The position numbers and the translations under genes are program-made. The notes below the pieces were generated by a model that was not told the DNA's origin, did no database searches, and worked only from the letters and a program-made list of their open reading frames with translations. A stretch of DNA of 64,000 nt from Candolleomyces eurysporus (taxonomy: Eukaryota; Basidiomycota; Agaricomycetes; Agaricales; Psathyrellaceae): NCBI GenBank assembly GCA_027579435.1, contig JANBPK010000881.1:1-64000 (forward strand), read 5' to 3'. Each line of letters begins with the position of its first letter. Position 1 is the first letter of the stretch. This document shows positions 47,409 through 58,318 of the stretch, one piece after another.

Positions 47409-48977
47409 ATGCTCCCCGAGCAACCTAAGCACTTGGATCACCTTTTCAGCTCCAATCGACCGCCATCTCCCCAAGAGTGTACTTCTGCTCAGAATTTCGT
47501 TCAACTCTGCGACGAGGAGCTTACCTTCGTGGAAAGCCAACTCGCCAACTTGCAACAACAGGTCGACCAGTTGGTTTCGCGGAGATCTTTGATCCAAGCG
47601 AACAGGAGGAGATACCTGGACGTTCTTTCAGCCCGTCGTCAACTACCGCCAGAAATTATTGCCAGCTTTATACAGCTGGCCGTGGCCTTGCCATACGATG
47701 GTGACCAGTCTCAGCAGCCCCGGCAGGCAAGGTACCGGGTTGGCTCAGTCCTCCCCTTCATGCTAGTGTCGAAGGAGTGGTACGAGACTGCTTGCGGTAT
47801 CGCTCACTTCTGGACTGAGCTGAAGTTGGACGTGACTGAAGTCTCGGGCGAATCAACACTCCAACTCCTCGAGACGGCGTCCAAACGGTTTCAGAGAGCG
47901 TCAGAGCTCCCTCTCTCACTGACCATCGCACTCTCGACTTCAAATCCCTTCAATGATAAGGTTGCTCAGTTCGCCCACTCCATCGCTGCACGTACTGCTG
48001 CCTTCGACATTTCCTTTGAGGCCAACTCCGATCCCGATTTGGACCTCCTTGCACAATTCTTCCGTGGTCCCTTCCCGGGAGCCTTGATGTGGCCGAAGTT
48101 GCAGACTCTTCACATCAATATGCGATCGCAAGGCAAACATTTCATTGATTTACGCCTACGAAATGCATTTTCGGATCCTCAGAGGTTTCCTGCCTTGCGT
48201 AGCGTCACAATCGTTGGACCCCAGGGCATCTTTTCGGCGCTCGACTTGCCTTGGAGTGGTTTATCAACGCTCCGCCTTGATTCATTCCACATGTCCCGAA
48301 TTGGGATTGGGCACTACCTCTCAGTTTTAGGGCAATGCGCAAATTTGCAGTCGTTACACCTTAGTATTCAAGGCCTGGCGAACGAAAGCTGCCCGGCCAA
48401 TGGCCTGCCTTTGATAACCCTCCCCCGGCTCACACATCTATACTTCGAATATACCCAATACAACGAAAGGTTTATCGCCACAATTCTGACTTGCCTTCAG
48501 CTTCCATCCCTGCAATCCCTGACCTCTGTAAATGACGGTCATCACACCACCATCGTCCGCAACCTCATCCATCTCTTTCACCGGTGGGGATGTCAGGAGT
48601 CGCTGAAGTATCTAGAAATCAACCTTGGGGCGGCGTTGGGGAACTCTGCGAACGATCTCAGATCGATGTTCAGGGAAACCCCTCGATTGTTCGGCCTCAA
48701 GATGTCTGGGCAGAGGTTGCATGCAGGTTGCTTGTCAGGTATTCCGGAATCTGTCCAGGATCTCACAGTTGGGACTTCATTTCCAGCAGTGGACGATGCT
48801 CGGCATTCTTTTCTCAATTTTTTGCGCGTTCGAAACCGTTCTTTGTTGTCCATTGACAGTACGCCGATGAAAGCTCGACTAGATATCGTTGATAGTATGG
48901 ACACCGCTTCATTTTGCGAAAGTCTACAGGCTCTCAAAGCGGAATTTGGTAGCACCCTGGATGTTGTAATGAGTTAA
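47409..48977 (+). CDS. F-box protein with N-terminal coiled coil (single exon)
   Basis: One uninterrupted frame of 522 residues. Residues about 35-70 form a heptad-rich coiled coil (LCDEELTFVESQLANLQQQV). They are followed by LSARRQLPPEIIASFIQLAV, the F-box core typical of the large Agaricomycete F-box family, and SVLPFMLVSKEWYETACGIAHFW. The remainder is an irregular leucine-rich domain (LQTLHINMRS, LSTLRLDSFH, LQSLHLSIQG, LKYLEINLGA). It is probably an SCF ubiquitin-ligase substrate receptor. It belongs to a different subfamily from the five two-exon F-box genes here, lacking their LPPVKEV start and DFW...EMRL end. The start is the first ATG of the frame. Confidence 0.85.
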   Translation: MLPEQPKHLDHLFSSNRPPSPQECTSAQNFVQLCDEELTFVESQLANLQQQVDQLVSRRSLIQANRRRYLDVLSARRQLPPEIIASFIQLAVALPYDGDQSQQPRQARYRVGSVLPFMLVSKEWYETACGIAHFWTELKLDVTEVSGESTLQLLETASKRFQRASELPLSLTIALSTSNPFNDKVAQFAHSIAARTAAFDISFEANSDPDLDLLAQFFRGPFPGALMWPKLQTLHINMRSQGKHFIDLRLRNAFSDPQRFPALRSVTIVGPQGIFSALDLPWSGLSTLRLDSFHMSRIGIGHYLSVLGQCANLQSLHLSIQGLANESCPANGLPLITLPRLTHLYFEYTQYNERFIATILTCLQLPSLQSLTSVNDGHHTTIVRNLIHLFHRWGCQESLKYLEINLGAALGNSANDLRSMFRETPRLFGLKMSGQRLHAGCLSGIPESVQDLTVGTSFPAVDDARHSFLNFLRVRNRSLLSIDSTPMKARLDIVDSMDTASFCESLQALKAEFGSTLDVVMS

Positions 48978-49192
48978 CAGGTAGTCTCTAGTAGTGTTTG
49001 TAACGACAATAGGTTCGAATTTCTTCCTCATACCGATCTTACCAATGTATACATAGTCATCTCATATAACTTTACCTTATGTACGCTGTCAATGCGACGG
49101 CGATCTGGCATCGACTCCCGGACGTCCGGACAGTGTTCCTATAATTCAAATGATCATCATCACGCTCGAACGCTCTAGCATTTATATTCATG
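48978..49192. other. Short intergenic region
   Basis: Holds the 3' end of the preceding gene. No gene seen. Confidence 0.4.
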
Positions 49193-49221
49193 GCTTATAT
49201 GGACCAGCCAGCTGACCACTG
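49193..49221 (+). promoter_or_regulatory. F-box promoter block: TATA-like and GCTGACCACTG element
   Basis: GCTTATATGG followed by CAGCTGACCACTG, in the same order and spacing as before members 2, 3 and 5, about 110-135 bases before the start codon of member 4. Confidence 0.5.
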
Positions 49222-49329
49222 GGGGCGTCAACCTTTCTACCCATCACCACGAGGCTCGGCATGTGACCAAACCCAATTTAGTCTTCTATCCGTTTTGCCA
49301 TCTCTTGGTTCTCTTTCTCCCACTTCCCT

Positions 49330-51099
49330 ATGGCACCCCCAAGAGACAATGCTGTTGCGACGGAGGTATCGGATCGTCCCACTGAACCTGGGTCTCCGGC
49401 ACCTCTGTCTCTACGCCCATTGCCTGGCCAAGAGTTGTTGGACAATTGCACGCTTCTGGCTCGGATTTTTGGCAACATTTTACCCCTTCACGACGGAGCA
49501 AGTGGACAAGAAATCAGAGAGGGGCAGCAACAGCTGCGGAAGGTTGCCCTTACTTGCAAGCGATTCCGGGATCCAGCGCTGGATTGCCTATGGAGCTGTC
49601 TTGGATCTTTGATCCCCTTAATCCTTCTCCTACCCTCCGTGAAAGAAGTCGAGGACGTATACGTGAGTCTTCATTAAATTCTGCTAAAGTACGCATGACA
49701 CAAGCGTTCCTCTGTAGAGTGTGACGGACCATGTTGCCTCCGTGGCTGGCACCTCCTTCTCAGCCTACGCAAAAAGGGTTCGAACCCTCGAGATCTCCGA
49801 ACGAATGGATATGAAAGTCGAAATCAAGGTTGACCCCGGTTTATACCTCCACGTCTACGAAATATTGGATGGCACTCCTTTCTTTCCCTCATTACAGTCG
49901 ATCCGACTGTTGACAACAACACCTACATTCTCCCCTGGTCTTGCCATCAGACTGTTGTTGCCCTGCTCAGAGCTTCAATCAGTTGAGATCGCGGGATCAG
50001 CGTTGGCCAATCCGTGGTTCTACCAGATCGGGCTGCCTTTGTTGGCCTCCAGAGCCAATTCGATCAAGAATCTGGCTCTGAGGCACGATACGGCGGAGGT
50101 TCCCCTCAGCCTTTGGGAGACGATGTTATCGTTTCCGGGGCTTGATAAATTCGATATCCGCCTGCCACGTAGCGACAGTATTCCGAGTGACTTCTTAACC
50201 CAGCTCGGACGACACGCCAAAAGACTTTCCAGCTTGAGCCTCCACGTTCCGCTGAAGCGTCTAAAAGATGTTGGAATCCCCTCCCGGGGAGATAAAGCAA
50301 AATTGAGAAAGATGATCAGCACCCGCGCCGATGCATCTTTATACCCCNAACCTCCACTCCCTTTTTGTCCTCTATCGGACAGAACTCTCTCCCGTCGAAT
50401 GTGTGTCAGGAACCTCGGCCGCATATCACATCACATCCTTAACATTGCATATTTCCTCCGAGACTCTATCCACCATAATTTTCATGTTCAAAAATCTCCG
50501 TCGACATCTAAAGCGAGTAACGCTCAAGGAGGCTGAACCCAACACAANGCATAGCACCTTCGACCATCGTCTGGATCCTCAACGAGCACAAATTAGAGGA
50601 GGTCGTTGTCGATGTCTGGCAGCTAGACACCGCTTCTCCAGACGCGTCGTTGAAGAATATATTTCAAAAAGGACAGAGTCTGCGCAAGCTGGTGCTCCCA
50701 TGCAAATGGAGATGCCCCGCAACCCTGAACTCCCTTGTCTCTGTCTCGAGGATTACGCCGTCCATGCGTTGCATCGGACTAACCATCGACTCATCCCTTA
50801 CCTCCGGTCCCGATGAATTATCCAAACTCATATCGGCTAGTTCCAGTTTACTGGGCTCCAGCGAATTGGCCCAACTGGAAATTTGCGATGTTCGATCCCC
50901 GTCACACCCTTTCTCCCCACTCGAGTATCAAACCATTCCAAAGTTCATCGATACCTGCTTCCCCAAGTTGGCGGCGTTGAAGGTACACCCTGATTCCACC
51001 TCTCGTGATTTCTGGGCCTGCGTTGAACAGTTCCGTCTTGTCTACAAAGAGGTAAGGTTGTTATCATCCCGCCTCTCACAGGTAACCGGTTCTTGGTAG
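49330..51099 (+). CDS. F-box protein with leucine-rich C-terminal part, family member 4
   Basis: Two exons (49330-49662 and 49718-51099), 570 residues when Ns at 50348 and 50548 are ignored. Each removal restores agreement with member 5 (NLHSLFVLYRTEL, then SIAPSTIVWILNEHKLEE). The F-box-like region is LRPLPGQELLDNCTLLARIF, then LRKVALTCKRFRDPALDCLW. The conserved end is YQTIPKFIDTCFPKLAALKV with DFWACVEQFRLVYKEVRL. It is closest to member 5, on the opposite strand 7 kb away. If the Ns were real bases the protein would stop early, but their sequence context argues against this. Confidence 0.78.
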
Positions 51100-51518
51100 A
51101 TCTGCTCTTTCATGTTGTCGTCGTATTCCTGATGGCTGATGTACAATGCTCGAGTGCATGTCTTGTTGCTGAAAAATGTCTAAATGAGATTTCAATATGC
51201 ACTACCTGTTTCTGTCTCGCGTGCTCTTCCCTTCCCTTTATCTATCAATCCGAGCTTGATATCTTACCCGATCCGATGTTGCGTTTGCTGAGATATTTTC
51301 CCTTCAACTACTCATGGAACGAAATTGAGGTAGACAGGGTTTCGACGTCGCAAAAAATGCCGGTCACCTTCCGGGCCAGTACAGTTCGAGTGGCCCAACC
51401 AAAGGCGAGCTGAGAATTCGGAGTGGGCTCTGTTGGCCCCATTTTCTGGAGATTGACTGTGAGCGATGACCTAGCGGCCTTCCATCGCAGTAGAGACGTA
51501 AGGAGAGGAAGAACGACT

Positions 51519-51531
51519 GATAAGATAAGAT
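51519..51531 (+). promoter_or_regulatory. Double GATA site upstream of SET gene 1
   Basis: GATAAGATAAGAT, 230 bases before the start codon, repeated at 54482 before SET gene 2. Tandem GATA cores are binding sites for fungal nitrogen or iron regulators of the GATA type. Which factor acts here cannot be told. Confidence 0.4.
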
Positions 51532-51760
51532 CGAGCACTTTTGCTGTTTTAGAAGCGTTCTCCTCGTATTAGCACAAAGCTGGGCCCAATTTGGCGGGCG
51601 CAATGGCCGGAAAAGGCTTCAAAGGGACCAAACGGCCCAATTCAAAGCTTCGTGATGGCCTAAGCCGGACTGACTTGAAGAAGCCTGAGTGGCCCAACGT
51701 GACCGCCTCTTGCCTTGTTCTCTTCTGCGTCTGCCCGCCTATCTCCCGCTAGCCACCACC

Positions 51761-53809
51761 ATGGAAATTACGCCAGGGCCCCAACCTGGCTCTTCACAGC
51801 CTCGCGGGTTGCGGCCCACCACTCCTACTCTCGACAACGGCTCTATCCTCACGGGCAATGAAACAGTCGAAGATGTGCTCCCCAAAGACTGGGAGACACT
51901 CAGCATCACCGAACGTATCCAGAGCTTGACCGAGCTGTACGACCCAGAAGATCCCGAGGGAAATGTAAAGCACGCCGCCATCTTTGCCTCCCTGGCTGCC
52001 GTGCTGTATCGAAATTCCGTGCCTGGTTCCAAGGTCGGAAAGCCCCTCGAGAGTCCACACGATTTTGGGATTATGCTCCAAGAATGGAAGAAATGCATCG
52101 ACGACGGGAACGAGGAGGTCCTCAAGATCGCCACGTCTGGTACTGGATTCCAAGACGATGGCTATGGCGGCATCTGGGGGGGNCACTCTCGTTACGACGT
52201 ATCAGCTTGCTCGCGCGCTCGCAGCGGGTAAGCGTTCCGCCAGTACTTTGCAGGGGCCCATGTTGTTTTTGGATGGGTTGCGCAGAGGCCAGGTCACTCG
52301 GACAGACAATTCCAGGGAGGAGGAAGCGCAGGTAGCTAAAGTCGATGGGAAAGGTTCGAGGCCATATCGCTGTTCGCCCTCAGCTGAAGTCACTCATGTT
52401 TCTCATCGGCAGGCAAGGCTAAAGAAAAAGTTGCTCGATCCCCTGGGGATACCAAGAATGGAGGGAGGTTAATCAAATTGCCTGTTGGAAACGTCAAACC
52501 AGAAGAACGTACGTGTATCTCTGCGACATCGGCGACCCTCAGACCCTCATATACACGCATTTCTCCTAGTTCCTGACGATATCGACGACTATGTCATGCC
52601 GATGAACATCGGGCCAGTTGACAGGGCGCCCCTCGAAGTCAAAGACGGGAAAGTGGTGGAGCCTGAATTAATAGCGACATTCGTACCCGTTTGTCCGCTG
52701 GACGATTCCGAGCGTGACCCGGATGGCCACACAATCTGGATGACTTCGCCTGCGACAAAGGCCAAGTACTACTCCAAAAAAGGCTGGCCGAAACCCCTTC
52801 CTAAAATCCCCAAAAAAAATCGTCGTGAGGCCGACAGACGATGGAACCGGGATGGGTGTTTTCGCTACTCGGGATATCAAACGATTTGAACCCGTTCTGG
52901 TGGAACGTCCGTACCTCGTCTACACCCGCCAGGATGCCATCAACACATTCTCTTCGAAGGCGTTGGAAGAGCTGTCTGATGCCCAGATTGGGCAGCTCCT
53001 GGTGAAGAATTCAGAGTCGTTCTTCAGGTATATGGTTGATCAACAGATGAGGAGTGACGACAGGAAAGAGTTTATGTCGTTGGCCAATTCGCATACGAAT
53101 GACGGGAGTGGGCCGGTTTTTGGGATCGTTAGGACGAACGGGTTTGGGATTGACTTTGGCAGCGCTCTACCTGGAGCTGACAAGGACTTTGGGTCGGGCT
53201 ATGGGGCTGTTATGAGGATCGGGAGTCGGTTTAACCATAGGTAAGTAAACCCGGTCCACAAGCGATCAACAAGATCATACTCAACCCTTCCATCCTTCGA
53301 AAACCCTCCCCAGCTGCATCCCGGACGTAGCCCATAAATTCGAACCCTCTACGTTCACGATGCGGTTCACTGCAGTTCGGGATATTAAGAAGGGGTCGCA
53401 GATCTATACAACCTACACTTATCCCAACTCTACCAAAGCCGAACGTCAAAAAGCTCTTATACCCTACGGGTTCGAGTGTACCTGTCGAGCCTGTGTCAAC
53501 GCTACACCTCAAACTGACAAGCTCCGCCAAGTATCTCAAAATCTAACCCAAAAATGGCGCTCGCAGGCTATCAACGTTTGGTCGAAGGACCCTAACCTCA
53601 CTGAGAAAGTTTTGATTCCTATCTTGGAAACGAAGCGGAGGATGGAGAAGGAGGGTCTGGATACGGAGGAGGCGGGGTATTATACGTTCCCTGAGATACT
53701 GTTCCGGGTCTATCAGAAAGTTGGGAATAGAGCGAAGATGGAGGAGGCGAAGAGTGAGCTTTTGAGGGTTGCGAAAGCGTTGGCGCAGTTGCAGGAGTGG
53801 GGATGCTGA
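51761..53809 (+). CDS. SET-domain protein (SMYD-like), tandem copy 1, with frame irregularities
   Basis: Three exons (51761-52508, 52570-53240, 53314-53809). The start ATG has context CCACCATGG. A 250-residue N-terminal region of unknown function (LPKDWETLSITERI, LESPHDFGIMLQEW) precedes a SET domain: DGTGMGVFATRDI, the split NHSCIPD core with the intron inside the Ser codon, and the YGFECTC...C post-SET cysteines. SET proteins methylate lysines using S-adenosylmethionine. The frame holds only if the N at 52183 is ignored and two further one-base differences from copy 2 are discounted: a missing base near 52409 and an eighth A at 52811-52818. Either these are base-calling errors or this copy has begun to decay. 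Confidence 0.7.
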
Positions 53810-54189
53810 GTTTGGACGAGGGTTGGCGGATGCTTCGAATGACTAAATGTACATTACTGTGATTACTCTGGACGTTTGGGTGAAAGTCGTGTGTATGAAA
53901 ATGTCGATAGGAAATGTAACATGTATAGTACGCTGAATTGATAACCTCGAGTACGAAGAACGAGAAGGTTAGGCTTGCGAACTAATAATCAAGAAACATC
54001 ATCGTTTATTAAGAACTTACAACGAAAGGACACAAACTTGAGCAGTGGATGTCATTCTCAGTTCAAGTCGATGAACTGTTCGCCGCGTGTTCCATCATCC
54101 TACGTGCCTAGCATGGAGATTGTAGCTGATAGATGCTGAAGACCAGGGAATATTGTTCGTACACACGCATTAAGTGTTATGTTAACCCG

Positions 54190-54841
54190 AGTTTGAGCTC
54201 TTGCCCGATCTGACGTTGCGTTCGCTGAGATATTTTCTCCTTCAGTCACCCCTCATGCGACGAAATTGAGCTAGCTAAGGTTTCCAAAAATAACTTCCAG
54301 GCCACTTCAAGTCGGGTGGCCCGAGGAAAGGCGAACAAGAGGTGAGCTGAAATTCGGAGTTGGTGTAGACACTAGAGCACTCACGTCCGGAATCAACTTT
54401 TCTTGTTCTGGTTCAGATGCCTGTTTGCCCTATTCTGTGACAATTGGCTGTAAGAGAGGCTCTAGTGGCCTTCCATTGCCTGATAAGATAAGATGGAGTT
54501 CGTCCATAAGTATCAATTTGGGTGGGCTCATGACTCTCGCTCCACAGCTTTTCCTTTGCCCATGCGGGGTCGTTATCAAGCTCATATGGCTTTACATGAC
54601 AGTCGTCGAAGAAAATCTGAAAGCGGAATTCTGGGGCTGTCGCCCTATCAGACGAAGTATCCAAAAGTATCCAAGCTGGTCATGGGTGCGTTCAATTGAT
54701 GTGATTGTGAGTATACAAAGACAATTCAAGAAGCCTCATGTCTGAGTGGCCCAATGCGACCGCCTCTTTCTTCCTCTTCCCATTCTCTCTGCCCTTCTGC
54801 GTCTGTCCGCGTATCTACATCTTTTGCTAACCACCACCACC
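54190..54841 (+). repeat. Duplicated SET-gene upstream region
   Basis: Colinear with 51240-51760: GATATTTTC near 54228 and 51291, CGAAATTGAG at 54262 and 51319, GAATTCGGAGT-like words, the double GATA site, and the pre-ATG block TGAGTGGCCCAA...CCACCACC. Copy 2 is longer by short insertions. The duplication therefore included the promoter. Confidence 0.65.
54482..54494 (+). promoter_or_regulatory. Double GATA site upstream of SET gene 2
   Basis: Exact repeat of the 13-base element before SET gene 1, about 350 bases before the start codon. Confidence 0.4.
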
Positions 54842-56925
54842 ATGGAACTCACGCCAGGGCCCCAACCTGGCTCTTCCCAATCTAGCGCCTCGCCACCCGC
54901 CGCTCCTACTGTCGACGACGACTCGATTGTCAAGAGCAAGATAACATTCGAACATATGCTCCCCAAAGATTGGGAGGCACTCAGTATCGCCGAACGTATC
55001 CAGATCATGACCAAGCTGTACGACCCAGACAATACCGGGGGAAACGTAAAGCGCGCCGCCATCTTTGCCTCGGTGGCTGCCGTGCTGTTTCGAAATTCCG
55101 TGCCTGGTTCCAACGACGCAAAGCCCCTCGAGAGTCCGCACGATTTTGGGATTATGCTCCAAGAATGGAAGAAATGCATCGACGACGGGAACGAGGAAGT
55201 CGTAAAGATCGTCACGTCTGGTGATCAATTCCTAGATTATCAGCTTGACGACGGCATCCTCGGGAGCTTGATCTTTGGGAACATGCTCGTCGCTATCTAT
55301 CGCCTTGCGAGCTCGCTCGCAGCGGGTGAGCGTTCCGCCAGTTCTTTGCCGGGTGCCATGCTGTTTTTCGAGAATGTGAGGAGAAGCATGGGCGATCAGA
55401 AAGACGATGCCGGTGAGGAAGCGGAGGTAGCAGAAATCGATGGGAAAGGTTCGAGGTCATCTCGTTGTTCGTCCTCAGCTGAAGTCACTCATGTCTCTCA
55501 TTCGACAGGCAAGGGTAAAGAAAACGTTGCTCGATCCTCGCGGGATACCCAGAATGGAGGGAGGACAATCAAATTGCCTTTTGGAAACGTCGAACAAGAA
55601 GAACGTATGTGTATCTTCACGACATCGGCGACCTCCAGGCTCTCATATACACGTATTTTTTCATAGTTCCCGACGATATCGACAACTATGTCACCCCGCT
55701 TGAAATCGGGCCAGTCGACAAGGTGCCCCTCAAAGTCAAAAACGGGAAAGTGGTGGAGCCTGAATCAATAGTGACATATGTTCCTCCCTGTCCGTTGGAC
55801 AGGTCCGAGTGCGACCCGGATGGCCACACAATCTGGATGACTTCGCCCGCGACAAAGGCCAAGTACTACTCCAACAAAGGCTGGCCTAAGCGCCTTCCTA
55901 AAATCCCCAACAAAATCGTCGTGAGGCCGACAGACGATGGAACCGGGATGGGTGTTTTCGCTACTCGGGATATCAAACGATTTGAACCCGTTCTCGTGGA
56001 ACGTCCGTACCTCGTCTACACACGCACGGCCGTCGGCTCATTGTCTGAGAAGGCGTGGGAAGAGCTGTCGGATCAACAGATTGGCCAGCTCCTGGTGAAG
56101 AAATCGGAGCCGTTCTTCAAGTATATGGTTGATCACCAGATGTCGAGTGAAGAGAGGAGAGATTTTATGTCGCTGGCTAATTCGCATACAAATGACGGGA
56201 GTGGACCGGTTTTCGGGATCGTTAGGACGAACGGGTTTGGGATTGAGTTTGGCCAGGCTCTTCCTGGAGCTGATAGAGACTTTGGGAGCAGCAAAGCGGC
56301 TGGCTATGGGGCTGTTACGAAGATTGGGAGTCGTTTTAACCACAGGTAAGCAAACCCCGCTCCATAGGTGATCGATAAGATCATACTCACTCTTCGAAAA
56401 ACACTCCCTAGTTGCATCCCGGACGTAACCCATGGATTCGATGCCTCTACGTTCACGATGCGGTTTGCTGCACTTCGGGATATCAAGAAGGGCTCACAAA
56501 TCTTCACCAGCTACACTTCTCCCAGCGCTACCAAAGCCGAACGTCAGGCAGCTCTTGCACCCTACGGGTTCGAATGTACCTGTCGAGTTTGCGTCAACGC
56601 TACACCTCAAACCGACAAACTCCGTAAAGTATCTCTTACTCTAACCCAAAGGTGGCGCTCGCAAGCTATCAAAGTTTGGTCGAAGGACCCTAACCTCACC
56701 GAGAAAGTTTTGATTCCTATCTTGGAAACGAAGAGGAGGATGGAGGAGGAGGGTTTGGATACCAAGGATGCAGGGTATTTTACATTCGGTGAGATACTGC
56801 ATAGGGTCTATGAGAAAGTTGGGAATAGAGCGAAGATGGAGGAGGCAATGGGTGAGCTTCAGAGAGCTGCAAAAGGGTTGATTCAGGTGGAGGAGTGGAC
56901 CACTGGGGTGAAAGTTAAGTTTTGA
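54842..56925 (+). CDS. SET-domain protein (SMYD-like), tandem copy 2
   Basis: Three exons (54842-55604, 55667-56345, 56412-56925), 651 residues, no frame breaks. The N-terminal 250 residues have no known domain. They contain LPKDWEALSIAERIQ and ESPHDFGIMLQEWKKC and end in a Ser/Lys-rich, probably disordered part. The SET domain spans about 339-541: GTGMGVFATRD at 346, NHSC at 479-482, catalytic-type Tyr at 532 in YGFECTCRVC, with the cysteines of the post-SET zinc site. The C-terminal helical region holds LETKRRMEEEGLD. It is expected to be a protein lysine methyltransferase, with unknown target. An in-frame upstream ATG (54746) exists, but ACCATGG at 54842 is the better start and matches copy 1. 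Confidence 0.85.
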
Positions 56926-56934
56926 CGAGGGTTG

Positions 56935-57290
56935 GCGGGTGCTTCAAATAACTAACTGTACATTACTGTGATTACTCTGGATGTTTGAACGAAAGTCAGG
57001 TGTATACAAATGTCGATAGGAAATGTAACTGTATAGTACACTGAACTGAACTGATAATCTCGAGTACGAAGAACGAGAAAGCCAGACTTGCGGACTAATA
57101 ATCAGAAAACATCATCGTTTATTAAAAAAACCTCCAACGAAATGAACCAAAATTGAGAACCTTGGATGTCATTCTCACTTCAAGTAGATGAACCGTTCCA
57201 CCGTCCTATCTGCTTAGCATGGAGTTTGGAGCCAATAGATGCTGAAGATAAGGTATTATTGTTCGTACACACATGCGTTAAGTGTCATCA
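56935..57290 (+). repeat. SET-gene 3' flank, repeated at 53816-54170, 60330-60740 and 63925-64000
   Basis: After each SET gene comes the same non-coding sequence: TACATTACTGTGATTACTCTGGA, GTATA...TGTCGATAGGAAATGTAA, CTCGAGTACGAAGAACGAGAA and AATAATCAGAAAACATCATCG. The block recurs at 60335-60740, and its beginning appears at the right edge (63925-64000), in both cases without a SET gene before it. Confidence 0.65.
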
Positions 57291-57458
57291 AGTCATTGTC
57301 CTAGTTTGACAAGTCCGAAGAGTCCTAGGAGTCATCTACCCAAATCGCGAATCGAAATCGTCCAGCAGTGATAACGAAACAAAAAGAAATACGGAGATGG
57401 CAGGAAATGTATCAAAGTGCCAATGTTGAATACACCAAGAACAATAGTTTGAACCCTG

Positions 57459-58200
57459 CTAGCGCCCGTTCGGCGGCATCCTAAAACTCCTAATAGTCCC
57501 TCCATCTTCGTGAATCAAGTCCGCATTCGACAGAGCTGGAGGAGGACCACCTGGGGATTTGTGATCTACAAACGGATCCTCCAGAGTCTGCCCGTAGTCA
57601 GCAAAAGTCCTCCGCCGTCCCCTTCATGCACCATACTTATTCCAATCCCACCTGACGGTAGTACGATGCTTCCGCAGACGACGTTCGCTGATAGTAGCCG
57701 TAACCTATAGGGTAGGGATGATCTACGCGCTGAGCCCACCACTCTATGACGCCTCGTCAATCGACGTCCTCGTTCGATTGACACCCCGGAATCTTGGGTA
57801 GGTGAAGCATATTGGTTTTGGACGACAAATCGTAATTTTGGGAACCGTAGGAACTGTCAATGCCGGGTTATAATTAGAGTCGCGTTGGTCCGGGAAAGTG
57901 CGCATTATGTTACTCCGACCAACTTTGACCATACTCGGTTGATTGGAGGGACGACGATAGTCGTGGGAGACTCCACCTGCGACAGACCGACTTGATCTCA
58001 CACCGGGATCGGTCTCTGATAAGACTCCTTCCATACGGCGTCGTCGCCTTCTGAAGGCGATGAGGCCTACGATGATTACAACAACAGCACCTAAGAAAGA
58101 TATCAACGGCAAATTGGTAACTTTGAAAGGGCGAAGGTCAGAGAAGATACGTACCTCCAAGAGCACTCGCAACAATAGAAAATTGGGAGACGGAAATTGA
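57459..58200 (-). pseudogene. Truncated membrane-protein gene (member 3), no ectodomain
   Basis: The minus strand holds the end of exon 2 (SIVASALGG), the intron at the family position, the helix AVVVIIVGLIAF with RRRRRR, and part of the cytoplasmic tail. It ends at the conserved EDPFVDH, HEDGGTIRSFRMPPNGR and a TAG at 57459-57461. A stop and frameshifts lie between 57560 and 57750, and everything upstream of exon 2 is missing because the F-box gene at 58319 begins there. Confidence 0.75.
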
Positions 58201-58318
58201 ATAACATTGAAGTACAAGGGCAAAATTCTTTAGCATTGGTAATACATACACTCAATCATTGTACTAGACCTTCAAGGATACAACAACACCATGAAACGGT
58301 AGATCCATCAAGAACTGG

